This document shows positions 7,588 through 18,600 of a stretch of DNA of 64,000 bases, one piece after another. The notes beneath the pieces are model-generated. The model saw only the letters and a list, made by a program, of their open reading frames with translations, was not told the origin of the DNA and did no database searches. Positions within the stretch are counted from its first letter, which is position 1, and every line of letters starts with the position of its first letter. Position numbers and translations under genes: made by a program. The DNA comes from Pseudomonadota bacterium (GTDB lineage: Bacteria > Pseudomonadota > Gammaproteobacteria > Burkholderiales > Burkholderiaceae_F), in assembly GCA_021842465.1 (NCBI GenBank), contig JAKBZN010000005.1, positions 1 through 64,000 of the forward strand, given 5' to 3'.

Positions 7588-9249
7588 ATGCGCGTGAACC
7601 TGCCGGTCACCCAAACCGAATACGTTGTCCCCGAAGGCTCGACCTTGATGTCGACCACCGACCTCAAGGGGCGGATCACCTACTGCAACTCGGCGTTCAC
7701 GCAGGCCAGCGGCTTTGAACCGTCCGAACTGATGGGCAAGGCGCACAACATCATCCGCCACCCCGACATGCCGCCGGCCGCGTTCCAGGATCTGTGGGAC
7801 TCGATCCAGGCCGGAGAGCCCTGGGTCGCGATGGTGAAAAACCGCCGCAAGAATGGCGACTACTACTGGGTAAAGGCCAACGCATCGGTGCAGCGCGGCG
7901 CCAACGGCGCCCCCAGCGGCTACATCTCCGTACGCACCAAGCCCAGCAGTGCCGAGGTCGCCGCGGCCGAGGCGCTGTACGCACGCATTCGCGAGGGCCA
8001 ACTCAAAGGCTGGAAGATCCACAAGGGCATCCTCGTTCGTACCGGCATGCTGGCCTGGCTCTCGATGTTCCAGCGCATTTCGGTGGGCGCCCGAATCCAC
8101 GTCGCCACGGTCCTCGCGGCAGCGGTGACCGGCGCCGCCCTGCTGGCCGGCCTGCGGCTGGCCGGCGGGGATGTACCCATGCCCGCGATCGCCCTCCCCG
8201 GCTGCGGCCTGCTGGCCGGACTCGGTCTGGCTGATCTGCTGCTGCAGTGGCAGATCGCCCGTCCGCTATCGCGCGTCGTCGAGCAGGCGAAAGTCGTCGC
8301 GGCAGGCCAGGTTCCGCCGATGATCGCGTTGAATCGCGTCGACGAATTGGGAATCCTCCTGCGGTCGATCAATCAGAGCGCGCTCAACCTCCACGCGATC
8401 CTCGACGACATCGGGGCGCAGACCGGCCGGATCCAGACTGCAAGCGCCGACATCGCGCGCAGCAATTCCGATCTCTCGGCGCGCACCGAGCAGTCCGCGG
8501 CGGCCCTCGAGCAGACGGCCGCCTCGATGGAGCAGATGGCGAGCACGGTCAAAAACAATGCCGACTCGGCCCGCCGCGCCCGGGAACTGGTGCAGAACGC
8601 CTCCGACGCCGCCGAACTTGGCGGCGACTCGGTGTCCAAGGTCGTGGCGACGATGGAGGCCATCAGCACGTCGAGCAAGAAGATCGAGGAGATCATCGGC
8701 GTCATCGACGGCATCGCGTTTCAGACCAACATCCTCGCCCTCAATGCCGCGGTGGAGGCGGCGCGCGCGGGCGAACAAGGGCGGGGTTTCGCGGTCGTCG
8801 CGGGGGAGGTGCGCAACCTGGCGCAGCGCAGCGCCCAGGCGGCGCGGGAGATCAAGACGACGATCACCAGTTCGGCGCAGACCGTCGCCGCGGGAACCGG
8901 CTTCGTCGACGAAGCGGGCAAGACGATGGCGACGATCGTCGAACGCGTCCACCAGGTGAGCGACCTCATCGCCGAGATCACCGCGGCAACGTCCGAACAA
9001 AGTGCGGGCATCGATCAGATCAACAGCGCCACGGCAAGCATGGACCGCACGACCCAGCAGAACGCCGCCCTGGTCGAACACACGGCGACAGCCTCGCGGA
9101 CGCTCAACGAAAACGTCGAGGCCCTGGTCGGCGGCATCGCGTCGATCACGTCGTCGATCAACGACAGCGACGCCCAGGCGCGCGCGGCGATCACCCGCGC
9201 GATGCGGATGGAAAACGCCAGGACGCCGCGAGCCGCCAAAGCGATCTGA
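7588..9249 (+). CDS. aer: Aer-like PAS-domain methyl-accepting chemotaxis protein
   Basis: A 553-residue energy/oxygen taxis transducer. An N-terminal PAS domain spans about residues 20-120. It contains the Aer signatures TYCNSAFTQASG and HNIIRHPDMPPAAF, whose family binds FAD and senses redox state. Two hydrophobic segments at about 170-215 form the membrane anchor, followed by a HAMP-like stretch and a long helical signalling domain at about 260-540. The hairpin tip is intact (GIAFQTNILALNAAVEAARAGEQGRGF). There is no periplasmic sensor domain and no C-terminal NWETF-type CheR tether. A good Shine-Dalgarno, AGGGAGA, precedes the ATG. The FNR box upstream fits a role in oxygen response. Confidence 0.94.
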   Translation: MRVNLPVTQTEYVVPEGSTLMSTTDLKGRITYCNSAFTQASGFEPSELMGKAHNIIRHPDMPPAAFQDLWDSIQAGEPWVAMVKNRRKNGDYYWVKANASVQRGANGAPSGYISVRTKPSSAEVAAAEALYARIREGQLKGWKIHKGILVRTGMLAWLSMFQRISVGARIHVATVLAAAVTGAALLAGLRLAGGDVPMPAIALPGCGLLAGLGLADLLLQWQIARPLSRVVEQAKVVAAGQVPPMIALNRVDELGILLRSINQSALNLHAILDDIGAQTGRIQTASADIARSNSDLSARTEQSAAALEQTAASMEQMASTVKNNADSARRARELVQNASDAAELGGDSVSKVVATMEAISTSSKKIEEIIGVIDGIAFQTNILALNAAVEAARAGEQGRGFAVVAGEVRNLAQRSAQAAREIKTTITSSAQTVAAGTGFVDEAGKTMATIVERVHQVSDLIAEITAATSEQSAGIDQINSATASMDRTTQQNAALVEHTATASRTLNENVEALVGGIASITSSINDSDAQARAAITRAMRMENARTPRAAKAI

Positions 9250-9259
9250 ACGGGCGGCC

Positions 9260-9291
9260 GCCGCGCGGGCCCTGCAAGGCCCCGGCGCGGC
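9260..9291. terminator. Convergent GC-rich hairpin
   Basis: GCCGCGC (9260-9266) pairs with GCGCGGC (9285-9291), and GGGCC/GGCCC pairs inside it. It fills most of the 48 bases between the convergent aer and selO stops. It lacks a T-run, so its strength as a terminator is uncertain. Confidence 0.45.
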
Positions 9292-9297
9292 ACACCA

Positions 9298-10830
9298 TCA
9301 CGACGAGCACGACAGACAGGGAGCGGGCGCATCCGCCGGCGGCGGGGCCACGTACCGCTCCCGGTCGGGCGACACCTCGTCGAACGGCCGGCGCGCGAGC
9401 GCGAGCAAGGTCCCGGTTTCGGAAATATCTCCGTCCTGCGCGCGATCGATCGCATGCTGCAAAAGGTGGTGGCGGAGCACGAAGAGCGGATTGGTCCGAT
9501 TCATCCGTGCCGCGCGCGCGGCGTCCCCGTCCGACTGCTGCGCCAGGCGGGCGCGATAGCGCCCGAACCATGCGCCCAACTCGGCCTGCGTCTGCGGGAA
9601 CATGCGCTGCAGTGCTTCCGGAATCGGCGCCTCCGGATCCGCCGCCGCCAGCGCCAGACGGCGATGGCTCAGCGTCCAGTCCGCCCGTTGCGCCGCGAGC
9701 AGCGCGAGCCACGCCTCGATGAGTTCCGGATCTCCGGCTTCGCGGCCCAGCAGCCCGAGTTTGGCGGCGAGGTTCGCGTGCAGCGCCGCACCGAAGGTTC
9801 CTGCGAATCCGTCGACGACGTCGGCCGCCGCTTCCGTGTCCCGGAGGAGCGGCAGCAGGGCGTGCGCCAGGGCGCCCAGATTCCATTGTGCGATCCACGG
9901 TTGGCGGTACCAGCAATAGCGGCGGTTGCGGTCGGTGGTGTTCGGCGTGTACTGCGGATCGTAGGCATTGAGAAAGCCATAGGGACCATAGTCGAGCGTC
10001 CAGCCGAGCAGCGACATGTTGTCCGTGTTCATGACGCCATGCACGAAGCCCACCGACTGCCATTGCGCCAGCAGATGCGCCGTGCGCCGCGTGGTCTCGC
10101 GCAGGAGGGTGAGCGCCGCAGGCTCCCCGCCTTCGGCGGCGTCCGGAAAACAGCGCGCGACGGCGTAGTCGGCCAGACGGGCCAGCGCGTCCTGCGCGCC
10201 GCGGTCGGCAAAATGCTCGAAATGCCCGAAGCGCAGAAAGCTCGGCGCAAGGCGGGTCACGACCGCTGCGGTTTCGATCGATTCCCGCTGGACCGGCAGA
10301 TCGGAGGCGACCAGACACAGCGCACGGGTGGTCGGGATCCCGAGATGATGCATCGCCTCGCTGGCGAGAAATTCCCGGATCGACGACCGCAACACCGCGC
10401 GACCATCCCCCATGCGCGAGAACGGAGTCCGTCCGGCGCCCTTGATCTGCACCTCCCAGGTCGGGTATCCCGCCGCCTGGTCGGGGTCGGCGGCCGCGAC
10501 CTCGCCGAGCAGGTGGGCCCGGCCGTCGCCCAGCTGGCCGGCCCAGACGCCGAACTGATGGCCGGAATACACCGTGGAGAGCGGCGGGCAATCGGCGGGC
10601 CAAGTCGAGCCGCTGAATTGCGCCGCCCAGCGCGCGGAACGATCCGGAGCCGATCCGGGGTCGGGCAAGCCGAGCAGGCATGCCGCCTCCGTGCTCCAGA
10701 TCGCCAGGCGGGGTTCGGGCAATCCCTGCGGCGGTGTGGTCGCGTAGAACTCCGGTCCGAGACGATGATAGGTCTGGACCGGATGAAGCACGCAGGCGGC
10801 GGGGGCAGGCCGGGGCGTGGGGTTGCGCAT
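9298..10830 (-). CDS. selO: SelO/YdiU protein adenylyltransferase
   Basis: A 510-residue pseudokinase-fold enzyme that transfers AMP to protein Ser, Thr or Tyr (established for SelO). Family hallmarks are HQFGVWAGQLGDGRA, the lysine-bearing VQIKGAGRTPFSRMGDGRA, and the metal-binding GVMNTDNMSLLGWTLDYGP. The length is near the usual 480-490. The C-terminus ends in LSCSS with a cysteine, while many bacterial members end near a redox cysteine rather than selenocysteine. The start lies three bases after the msrA stop, so both are cotranscribed. SelO links AMPylation to oxidative stress, which fits an MsrA partner. Confidence 0.95.
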   Translation of the reverse strand: MRNPTPRPAPAACVLHPVQTYHRLGPEFYATTPPQGLPEPRLAIWSTEAACLLGLPDPGSAPDRSARWAAQFSGSTWPADCPPLSTVYSGHQFGVWAGQLGDGRAHLLGEVAAADPDQAAGYPTWEVQIKGAGRTPFSRMGDGRAVLRSSIREFLASEAMHHLGIPTTRALCLVASDLPVQRESIETAAVVTRLAPSFLRFGHFEHFADRGAQDALARLADYAVARCFPDAAEGGEPAALTLLRETTRRTAHLLAQWQSVGFVHGVMNTDNMSLLGWTLDYGPYGFLNAYDPQYTPNTTDRNRRYCWYRQPWIAQWNLGALAHALLPLLRDTEAAADVVDGFAGTFGAALHANLAAKLGLLGREAGDPELIEAWLALLAAQRADWTLSHRRLALAAADPEAPIPEALQRMFPQTQAELGAWFGRYRARLAQQSDGDAARAARMNRTNPLFVLRHHLLQHAIDRAQDGDISETGTLLALARRPFDEVSPDRERYVAPPPADAPAPCLSCSS

Positions 10831-10833
10831 CGA

Positions 10834-11328
10834 TCAATCCTCCAGGCGCCAATCGGGCCGCGGACGGTGGCAGGTGTAGCCACCGGGGTGGCGCTCGAGG
10901 TAATCCTGGTGCTCGGGCTCGGCGACCCAGAACGGCCCCGCGGGCGCAAGCTCGGTAACGACCTTGCCGGGCCAGCGCCCGGATGCGTCGATCCGCGCGA
11001 TGAGGTCCATCGCCACCGCCCGCTGCTCTTCGTCCTGGTAAAAGATCGCCGAACGGTACGACGGGCCGACGTCGTTGCCCTGGCGGTTGCGGGTCGTGGG
11101 GTCGTGAATCTGGAAAAAGAACGCGAGCAGGCGGCGGTAATCGATCCGCTGCGGATCGAACACGATCTCGATGGCTTCGGCGTGCGTGCCATGGTCGCGA
11201 TAGGTCGCGTCGGGCACGTCGCCGCCCGTATATCCCACCCGCGTCGCCACCACGCCCGGCAGCCTGCGGAAGAGATCCTGCATTCCCCAGAAACACCCTC
11301 CGGCGAGAACGGCCTTGTTCTGCACCAT
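10834..11328 (-). CDS. msrA: Peptide methionine sulfoxide reductase MsrA
   Basis: A 164-residue enzyme that reduces S-methionine sulfoxide in proteins. The catalytic motif GCFWG sits at residues 11-15 with nucleophile Cys12. [29 protein letters not shown] and the YGxR-like [14 protein letters not shown] are intact. A candidate resolving cysteine is in GGYTCH near the C-terminus. GAGGGG precedes the ATG. It starts four bases after the GGDEF/EAL gene stop and ends three bases before selO, forming a three-gene unit. Confidence 0.97.
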   Translation of the reverse strand: MVQNKAVLAGGCFWGMQDLFRRLPGVVATRVGYTGGDVPDATYRDHGTHAEAIEIVFDPQRIDYRRLLAFFFQIHDPTTRNRQGNDVGPSYRSAIFYQDEEQRAVAMDLIARIDASGRWPGKVVTELAPAGPFWVAEPEHQDYLERHPGGYTCHRPRPDWRLED

Positions 11329-11332
11329 CCCC

Positions 11333-13567
11333 TCAACGCAAGAACCGGGTGTCGGCCATCAGCAGCGCCTCGAACTCCGACATGGGGATCGGTGGGGAGT
11401 ACAGATATCCCTGCGCGTAATCGCAGCCGAGGGCACACAACAGATCGTGCTGGGCGCGGGTCTCGACCCCCTCCGCGATCGTCTTGATGTCGAGCTTGTG
11501 CGCCATCACGATGATCGCCTCCACCAGCGCGCTGCTGCTGCCCCCGACGTCGAGATTGGCGACGAACGAGCGGTCGATCTTGAGGTAGTCGATATCGAAC
11601 TGTTTGAGGTAGGAAAGCGACGAGAAACCGGTTCCGAAATCGTCGAGCGCCACCTCGATGCCATTCTGACGACACGCGAGCAACTGCTCGCGAACGTGCT
11701 CCGAGTCCGCCAGCAGCAGGCCCTCGGTGATTTCCATCACCAACGCACTCCCCGACAAGCCCGCGCTCTCGAGCACGTCGACCCATCGAAACTCCTTGCG
11801 ATCGAACTCCACCGGCGAGCGGTTGACGCTCACCTGCACCTCCCGACCGCACCGCGCATGCCACACGACGACGGAGGAAACCGCCTGCAGGCAGACCCAG
11901 TTCCCCAGATCGTGGATGATCCCCGACTCTTCCGCCAGGGGAATGAAGATCGCGGGACTCAATGATCCGCGCTTGGGATGCTCCCAGCGCAGCAGCGCCT
12001 CGGCCTTGGCGATCCCCCCGGTGGCCAGGTCGACGATCGGCTGGTAGTGCAGGGTCATCTGGCCGACGCTTAGCGCATGGCGCAGATCGTTGGTGAGTTC
12101 GCGCCGCTCGCGCGCCTCCTGGTCCATCAGCGCGGTGAAGTAGCTGAACTGGCTGCGACCACGCTTTTTTGCGGCGTACATCGCCTGGTCGGCATGCTTG
12201 AAGAGTTCTTCGATGCTTCCGGCGTCCTGCGGATACAACGCGATTCCGGCGCTGCAGGAGACGTGGCCGAATTCCGAGTCCCCCAACGCGAACGGAACCT
12301 GCATGTCGCGCAGGACGTCCCGCACCACCCGATCGATATCGGCGGTGTCGGCAAAATCGGGCACGATGATCGCGAACTCGTCCCCGCCGACGCGCGCGAC
12401 CGTGTCCGCGCTGCGCACGCGCCGCCGGATGCGCCGCGCCGCATCGACCAGCAGGACGTCGCCCTTGTTGTGCCCCAGCGTGTCGTTGACCTCCTTGAAG
12501 CGATCGAGGTCGATGTACACCAGTGCCAGCGAGGATCCGTTGCGCGCAACCCGGCGGGTGTCCTGCTCCAACCGATCGAGGAACAGGCGGCGGTTGGGAA
12601 GCCCGGTGACCTGGTCGAAATAGGCCATCTCGTGGATCTTTTCCTCGAACCGCTTCCGGTCCGTGATGTCCAGCATCGAGCCGACGTAATTCGTGATGTT
12701 GCCGTTGCTGTCCTTGACCGCGGTGATCGTAAGGTGCTCGGGGTAGATCTCGCCGTTCTTGCGGCGGTTCCAGAGTTCCCCCGACCAATGCCCCGTTTCG
12801 AGGATGGTGTCCCACATTGCGGCGTAAAACGTCGCATCCTGCCGCCCGGAGTGCAGCAGATCGGGCTGTTTGCCGATGACCTCCTCCGCCGAATAGCCCG
12901 TGATCTCGGTGAATGCGCGGTTGACGCGCAGGATCCGGGCATGGGAGTCGGTGACGATCACCCCGTCCTGCGATTCGAATGCGATTGCCGCGATCCGCAG
13001 CGCCGCTTCATGATCCTTTCGCTGCAGCACGATCCCGGTGATCGACGACGCAATGCTGAGCAGAATCCGGTGAAACGCCGTCGGCGACCGGTGCTCGAAG
13101 CTCGACAGGGCGAAGGTTCCGATCACCTTGTCCTTGCCGGAGAGGATCGGCATCGACCAGCAGGCCCGTACATCGAAGTCGTAGGCCACCTGGCGGAGGT
13201 CGCACCAGCGGACGTCCGTCAGGGTGTCCCGTACGAACTGGGCTTCGCGCCGGTACACGGCATTGCCGCAGGACCCCGCGCCCGGCCCCGGCTTCAACCG
13301 GCTTAGGCGCTGCACCGCGTCCGGGGGCAGCCTGGGCGCCGCGTACACGTTCAGGAACGCCTGATCCTCATCCAGAACCATCACGGACGCCACCGAATTC
13401 GGCAGCAATCCCTCGGCGAGCCGGCAGATCTGGTTGGTGATGTCGAGGTCGTCGACCCCCTGGGCCACCAGGACCAGGATCTCCTGCAGGAGATTCAGCA
13501 GCTGGCTCTGCTCGACATTCGACAGGTCGGCATAGTCGACATGAGACGTCAGGAAATTTCCGTTCAT
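11333..13567 (-). CDS. GAF-PAS-GGDEF-EAL cyclic-di-GMP enzyme
   Basis: A 744-residue soluble protein with no membrane segment. GAF spans about residues 20-180, PAS 190-305, GGDEF 310-475 and EAL 485-735. The diguanylate cyclase motif GGDEF is intact at 394-398, and the product-inhibition site RxxD (RSAD, 385-388) is correctly five residues before it. The phosphodiesterase motifs EAL (523-525) and DDFGTG (642-647) are also intact, so both activities are possible. The GAF domain has several cysteines (Cys100, Cys122, Cys136) that could give redox sensitivity, which is inference. It leads the msrA-selO unit. Confidence 0.95.
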   Translation of the reverse strand: MNGNFLTSHVDYADLSNVEQSQLLNLLQEILVLVAQGVDDLDITNQICRLAEGLLPNSVASVMVLDEDQAFLNVYAAPRLPPDAVQRLSRLKPGPGAGSCGNAVYRREAQFVRDTLTDVRWCDLRQVAYDFDVRACWSMPILSGKDKVIGTFALSSFEHRSPTAFHRILLSIASSITGIVLQRKDHEAALRIAAIAFESQDGVIVTDSHARILRVNRAFTEITGYSAEEVIGKQPDLLHSGRQDATFYAAMWDTILETGHWSGELWNRRKNGEIYPEHLTITAVKDSNGNITNYVGSMLDITDRKRFEEKIHEMAYFDQVTGLPNRRLFLDRLEQDTRRVARNGSSLALVYIDLDRFKEVNDTLGHNKGDVLLVDAARRIRRRVRSADTVARVGGDEFAIIVPDFADTADIDRVVRDVLRDMQVPFALGDSEFGHVSCSAGIALYPQDAGSIEELFKHADQAMYAAKKRGRSQFSYFTALMDQEARERRELTNDLRHALSVGQMTLHYQPIVDLATGGIAKAEALLRWEHPKRGSLSPAIFIPLAEESGIIHDLGNWVCLQAVSSVVVWHARCGREVQVSVNRSPVEFDRKEFRWVDVLESAGLSGSALVMEITEGLLLADSEHVREQLLACRQNGIEVALDDFGTGFSSLSYLKQFDIDYLKIDRSFVANLDVGGSSSALVEAIIVMAHKLDIKTIAEGVETRAQHDLLCALGCDYAQGYLYSPPIPMSEFEALLMADTRFLR

Positions 13568-13841
13568 CGCGCCCAGCCAAGGCTCCGTGCAGGATCAAGG
13601 CGAAGTATATGTCAGGCGACCGGCTCCGGAAGCGGGCGAAAAACGCACCGGGCGGCCGGATATTCCCGCTCTTTTCCCGCTTCCGTTCCGCCTTGATTCG
13701 GCGTCGAACTTTTTGTATCCGCCGGGTTGATGGGGCGCAACCGCAAATGCTGGCAAACCGCCCGGCTTGTCACAGACTGGAGCCGTTTCCGGACCGATGC
13801 AACGATCCGGAACATCTGATCCCGATTCAAGGAGGTGTGCG

Positions 13842-15116
13842 ATGAGCGCTCCCCGCACCGTCACGCAACGCGGCATTCGATGGACATTCCTGGCCGGAGT
13901 CCTGATCACGACATTCCTTTCCTGGATCGTCTCGGGATGCGGCGGTGGAAGCAGCACCACGCTGTCCACGCTCGATCTGCCCGGCGTGCCCACCGCTTTC
14001 ACGGTCGTCCCGACCCAGGGTACGACCTTGTCGGCCACACTCAGTTGGTCGCCGCCGACCAGCGGCGGCGCACCGACCAATTACGTCATCTACCGCAGCA
14101 CCACGGCGGGGACGGCCTTTTCCCCCACCAATCTGGTCACGTCGATTCCCGCGGTGACGGGTCAGAGCACTTATACGTTCATCGATAACGCCGAATTGAC
14201 GTCAGTTCCGACCTACTGGGTGGTCAGCGCGGAGAACGCATCCGGCGAAACGCCGACGGCCGAGGTCAGCATCACCCCGATCGGTCCATCGAACACGAGC
14301 GGCGACACCGGCTTCGGCAACAACCTGTCGTCCCCGCTCATCTTCGCCGACGGCTATGGCATCACCGAACTCCCCATCACCGGAACCTGGACCGCGGACG
14401 TCGCCACCGTCGACTACAACACCGGCCTGCGCCCGCTCACCGCGATCCTGCCAACCACGGTGACGACCCTGCCCTACCTCGACAGCGCCGACGTCTACTC
14501 GCTCGACGGTAAGACGTACTACGAGCAGGGAACGGCGAGTACCTGGCAGGCGCAATGGGAGAACGGCGCCGGCACCCAACAGGACGTCGTCGCGACCTGG
14601 GGCGACAACCTGACCAGCCAGAACCTCACCTCGACCTCGGTCATCCGGGTGGAAATCGCACTGTCCAAAACGCTGGCGACGTCGATGACGGGATACAAGA
14701 TGCAATTGCTCTATGGCACCAACGCCAACGAGGTACAGGGAACCGATGGGACGACCTACCTCAGCACGGCCGCGGGCGTCTTCGCGACCAACGCCCACCT
14801 GAAGATCGAAAAACTCGATTCGAACGGGACCTCCGTGTACGTGCTCTATGACCAGACGCTCTGGCAGGGCGACGGGCCCGGCTATTTCGCCGGCGAAGTC
14901 ACCGTATCCGGCAGCTTCACCTACGGCTTCGTCTGGAACATGAAGAACGTCACCCTTCCTTCGACCGTGACCAAGGATGGAACCTGGCGCATCACCTTCT
15001 CGCTGGACGGCAAGTCGCCGGTCGGAACGAACAACAACACCACGATCACCAGCGCGACCAACGGCGTGCTCGACTCCTCGACCCAGGTGCACATCGACAT
15101 CAACGTCGCGAACTGA
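13842..15116 (+). CDS. Secreted lipoprotein with fibronectin type III domain
   Basis: A 424-residue lipoprotein. The signal peptide with a hydrophobic core ends in the lipobox VSGC, followed by a glycine/serine/threonine linker. An FN3-like domain covers about residues 45-140 (TLSWSPPTSGG...TNYVIYRSTTAG...TYWVVSAEN). The rest is a Thr/Ser/Asn-rich beta domain that I do not recognise. AAGGAGGT lies just before the ATG at 13842 and decides the start over an upstream extension. The 270-base leader contains a stem at 13785-13813. It likely acts as a surface-exposed binding protein. Confidence 0.82.
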   Translation: MSAPRTVTQRGIRWTFLAGVLITTFLSWIVSGCGGGSSTTLSTLDLPGVPTAFTVVPTQGTTLSATLSWSPPTSGGAPTNYVIYRSTTAGTAFSPTNLVTSIPAVTGQSTYTFIDNAELTSVPTYWVVSAENASGETPTAEVSITPIGPSNTSGDTGFGNNLSSPLIFADGYGITELPITGTWTADVATVDYNTGLRPLTAILPTTVTTLPYLDSADVYSLDGKTYYEQGTASTWQAQWENGAGTQQDVVATWGDNLTSQNLTSTSVIRVEIALSKTLATSMTGYKMQLLYGTNANEVQGTDGTTYLSTAAGVFATNAHLKIEKLDSNGTSVYVLYDQTLWQGDGPGYFAGEVTVSGSFTYGFVWNMKNVTLPSTVTKDGTWRITFSLDGKSPVGTNNNTTITSATNGVLDSSTQVHIDINVAN

Positions 15117-15123
15117 GTCTTCC

Positions 15124-15154
15124 GGGCCGGCCTGCGTAATCGCAAGACCGGCCC
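15124..15154. terminator. Bidirectional terminator hairpin between convergent lipoprotein genes
   Basis: GGGCCGG (15124-15130) pairs with CCGGCCC (15148-15154), and an inner TGCG/CGCA stem closes a TAAT loop. It fills the gap between the two convergent stops. Confidence 0.65.
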
Positions 15155-15171
15155 CGGCACGGAGGCTGGGC

Positions 15172-15579
15172 TCAGTACCCCACGCGCTTGTAGCGGCTCG
15201 ATCCGACGATCAATTCCTCGCTCGCCGGATCGAGTACGACCGTGGAGATCCCCAACCCCAGCGGCAGCGGCTCCACGTTCTTCAGGGTATCGCCATCGGC
15301 CTTCAGGACGACCGTCGATACATGATGGTCCGGGCACTGCGGAATATGGCCGGACAACAGGTTCCTTCCAAGATCCTTGCAGGCAAAGGCGGACGGCGTA
15401 TCGTCGACGTCCTTCGCCAGGAATTCCGGGCCGTTCTCCTGAATCACCAGCGTACGGGCGGGATTCCGGACGTCCTGCCACGTGCCGAGGTACCGATCGG
15501 TGGGTTTTCCGCACGCGGACATCAGGACTGCCGAGATCGCCACCGCCATCGTGGTCCAACCGGATCGCCGCATCATCAT
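15172..15579 (-). CDS. Small lipoprotein
   Basis: A protein of about 135 residues with a signal peptide and lipobox (VLMSAC), followed by a compact domain beginning GTWQDVRNPARTLVIQENG. That pattern resembles small lipocalin-like or META-type lipoproteins that start with a GTW strand. Two cysteines in the middle of the mature part (ACKDLG and PQCPDH) could form a disulfide. Three ATGs in a row follow GGGAAGGGA, and any of 15579, 15576 or 15573 may be the true start. The gene is just downstream of the P-type ATPase fusion, same strand, and may be the last gene of that operon. Confidence 0.75.
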   Translation of the reverse strand: MMMRRSGWTTMAVAISAVLMSACGKPTDRYLGTWQDVRNPARTLVIQENGPEFLAKDVDDTPSAFACKDLGRNLLSGHIPQCPDHHVSTVVLKADGDTLKNVEPLPLGLGISTVVLDPASEELIVGSSRYKRVGY

Positions 15580-15614
15580 TCCCTTCCCGTCGAAACGCCG
15601 GCGCCGGCGCCGGA

Positions 15615-18600
15615 TCATTGGTTTATCGAACCGTCGGGCGCGGAGAATACCGTATCGAACGAATGGCTCGTCAGGATGTGCAGCGCCGCGGCGACCACCA
15701 GGGTCGCAAGAAGCACCGACGCCAACCCGGCGTACGAAAACCGCTCACGGCACTGGTATTCGTACGCCACGGCCAGCGCGGCCAGCCACGCGACGCTGAA
15801 TCCCACGCCCCCCAATACGTCCGATAGCCCATGGGCCCCGAGATACAACCGCGAGAGGGCGATCGCGCCGATCAGGAACGCGGCCAGGACCGCCGTGATC
15901 CGGCGAAATGCGGGAGGCTCCGTGCGCCACAGCAGGAATGCCAGAAAGCCGTAGACCACCGTGCTCATGGTGGTGTGGCCGCTCGGAAACGAAAGCGCCG
16001 CGAGGCCCGGCGGAACGACGCCCGGGCGTTGCCGATGCAACGCGAGCTTGACCATCTCGCTGAGCAGTTCCGCGACGCCGACGGCCACCAGCCAGTAGCC
16101 GGCGGTGAGCCAGAGGCGGTGCACGAGGAACCAGGCCAGGGCTGCGAGCATCACCGGCAGCAGCACCTGGGCATCGGCGAGTTCGGTGACCGCGATCATC
16201 AGGTGGTCCCCGACGGGCGTGCGCAGCGACTGCAGCAGTCGATGGACGTGGGCATCGACCACAACCAGCAGATCGCGATGGATGCCCTGCTCCAGCGCGC
16301 CGAAAAACAGCCATGCTCCGCCGACCACCAACGCCGCGGCGGTGAGGAGAAACCATTTCGGACTCTCCGCCCCGAGCAGCCAGTTCATGATGTCCTTGCG
16401 CGACACCGGCCGGCTCGGTGTCGGCGCCGCGCGCATCGTGGCGGCGACCGCCGCGGTCCACCGCAACGCGCCCGCGGCCGCGGCCGCGATTCCCGTCGCC
16501 GCGAGCCAGGTGCCGGCGGGCAGCGGCTGCAAGGCGAAGAACGCGCGCAGCGGGGGCAGGATCGATACGACGACGAAGGCGCCGATCGTCGCGCCGAACA
16601 GAACCCGTCGCCCCAGGCTGACCGGGCGCGCCACCTGCCAGAGAACCACGGTGGCCACCGCAAACAGCGTCACGGTCGCCACCGTGCGCGCTTCCGCCAA
16701 GCTGCTGCGCGATACGCCGGGTATCAGCGCATAGGCTGCGAAGGTCGCTCCGGCAACGATGACCCCCGCCGGCAACGTGAAGCGCAGCACCCGCCCGACG
16801 AAGCCGGCCCGCGCCCGGTCGGCGCGATGCTCGAGCGACAGGAAGAATGCGGGGATCCCGATGGTCAGCGAGCCGACCAGCGTCAGGTGCCGCGGCAGGA
16901 ACGGAAACGTCACGTCGGCCACGCCGACGGCGAGCGCGAGCAGCATGGCGTAGACGGTCTTGGTCAGGAACAGCGCCGCCAGGCGCTCGACGTTGCCGAT
17001 CACCCGACGCCCTTCGGCGATGACCGAGGGCAATCGCGCGAACCGGTTGTCGAGGAGCACCAGATGGGCAATCGCGCGGCTCGCGCCGGCGCCCGCTCCC
17101 ATCGCGATGCCGATGTCGGCACCCCGGAGCGCGAGGACGTCGTTCACGCCGTCTCCCACCATCGCCACCACGTGCCCGCGCGACTGCAACGCCGCGATCA
17201 GCGCTTGCTTGTTCCGAGGCGAAAGACGACCGAAGACCGGCTGCGTTTCGGCCAGCGCCGCGAGCGCGCCCGCATCCTGCGGAAGATCCTTCGCATCGAC
17301 GGCATCGGCGGCGATTCCGAGTCGCGATGCGATCCGGCCGACGGTGGCGGGATGGTCGCCGGACAGCAGCTTGATCGCGACCCCCTGGGAATGGAAAAAC
17401 CGCAAGGTCTCCTCGGCATCGCCGCGTACCTGCTCGGTGAGCAGCACCAGCGCCGTGGGGACCAGCCGAGCGGGGAGGCTGTCGGCCGCGAGCGCCTCGG
17501 CGGTATGCGCCAGCAGCACGACGCGCCGCCCGTCCCGCGCAAGGTCGTCGGCGCGCCGCCCTACCGCATCGCCATCCGGAATCCCGGCCAGCACCACCTC
17601 GGGCGCACCCAGGACCCAGGTGCCAAGCTCCTCGAACGTGGCGGCGCTCCACTTGCGCGCCGACGAAAACGGCACCACGGCGGCGGCGACGGGATGGCGT
17701 TCCGTCCGGCACGCCGTCTCGATCGCGCGCAGGGTCGCATTGGGCTTGGGTTCGGCAGCGACGAGTCCGGCCAGCGCACGCAGCGCGTCCGGGTGCGGGC
17801 GCAAGGGCTCGAGCGCCTCGAAGCGGGGTTCCCGTTCCGTCAGGGTGCCGGTCTTGTCGAGGCAGACCACGTCGACGCGGGCCAGCGTCTCGGTCGCCGG
17901 GAGGTCCTGCACCAGTACGCGCCGGCGCGACAGCCGCAACGCCGCCAGCGCCAGGGCGATGCTGGTCAGCAGGATCAAACCTTCCGGCACCATCGCGACC
18001 ACGCCGGCAGCGGAATACAGCAAGGCATCGGCAAGCGGCACCGCCGGCATGGCGGCCTGGCCGGCAAAGAGCAGTGCGGCGGTGGGCACGATCGCCCAGG
18101 TGACGTAGCGCAGAATCCGATCGATCCCCGCGCGCAACTCGGAATGCGCGACGCGGAAGCGCCTGGCGTCCCCGGCAAGACGCTGCCCATACGCAGCGGC
18201 CCCGACCCGGGTGACGCGGCAGCGCCCGGTGCCGGCGACGACGAAACTTCCCGACCAGACTTCGTCGCCGGGCTCCTTGGGCACCGGCGCGGACTCGCCG
18301 GTGAGCATCGATTCGTCGACCTCGAGACCGAGCGCGCCGAGCATCACGCCGTCGACCACCACCTGATCACCCGAGCCCAGTTCGAGAATGTCGTCGAGCA
18401 CGATCTCCGAGGCCGCGATATCGAGGAGCCGGTCGGCGCGCAGGACGCGGGCCTTCGGCTGGCTGACCAGCGCCAGGCGGTCCAATGCCCGTTTCGCCCG
18501 CAACTCCTGGACCATTCCGATCAGGGTATTCAGGACGAACACCCCGCCAAAGAGCGCATCCTGCCATGGGCCGGTCAGCAGGATCACGACGAACAGCGTG

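Noticed and set aside
13600-13841. Possible riboswitch in the leader of the FN3 lipoprotein gene
   Set aside because: I compared it by eye with the cyclic-di-GMP and cobalamin riboswitch consensus. Isolated short matches occur but not the conserved core, so I only note a stem at 13785-13813.
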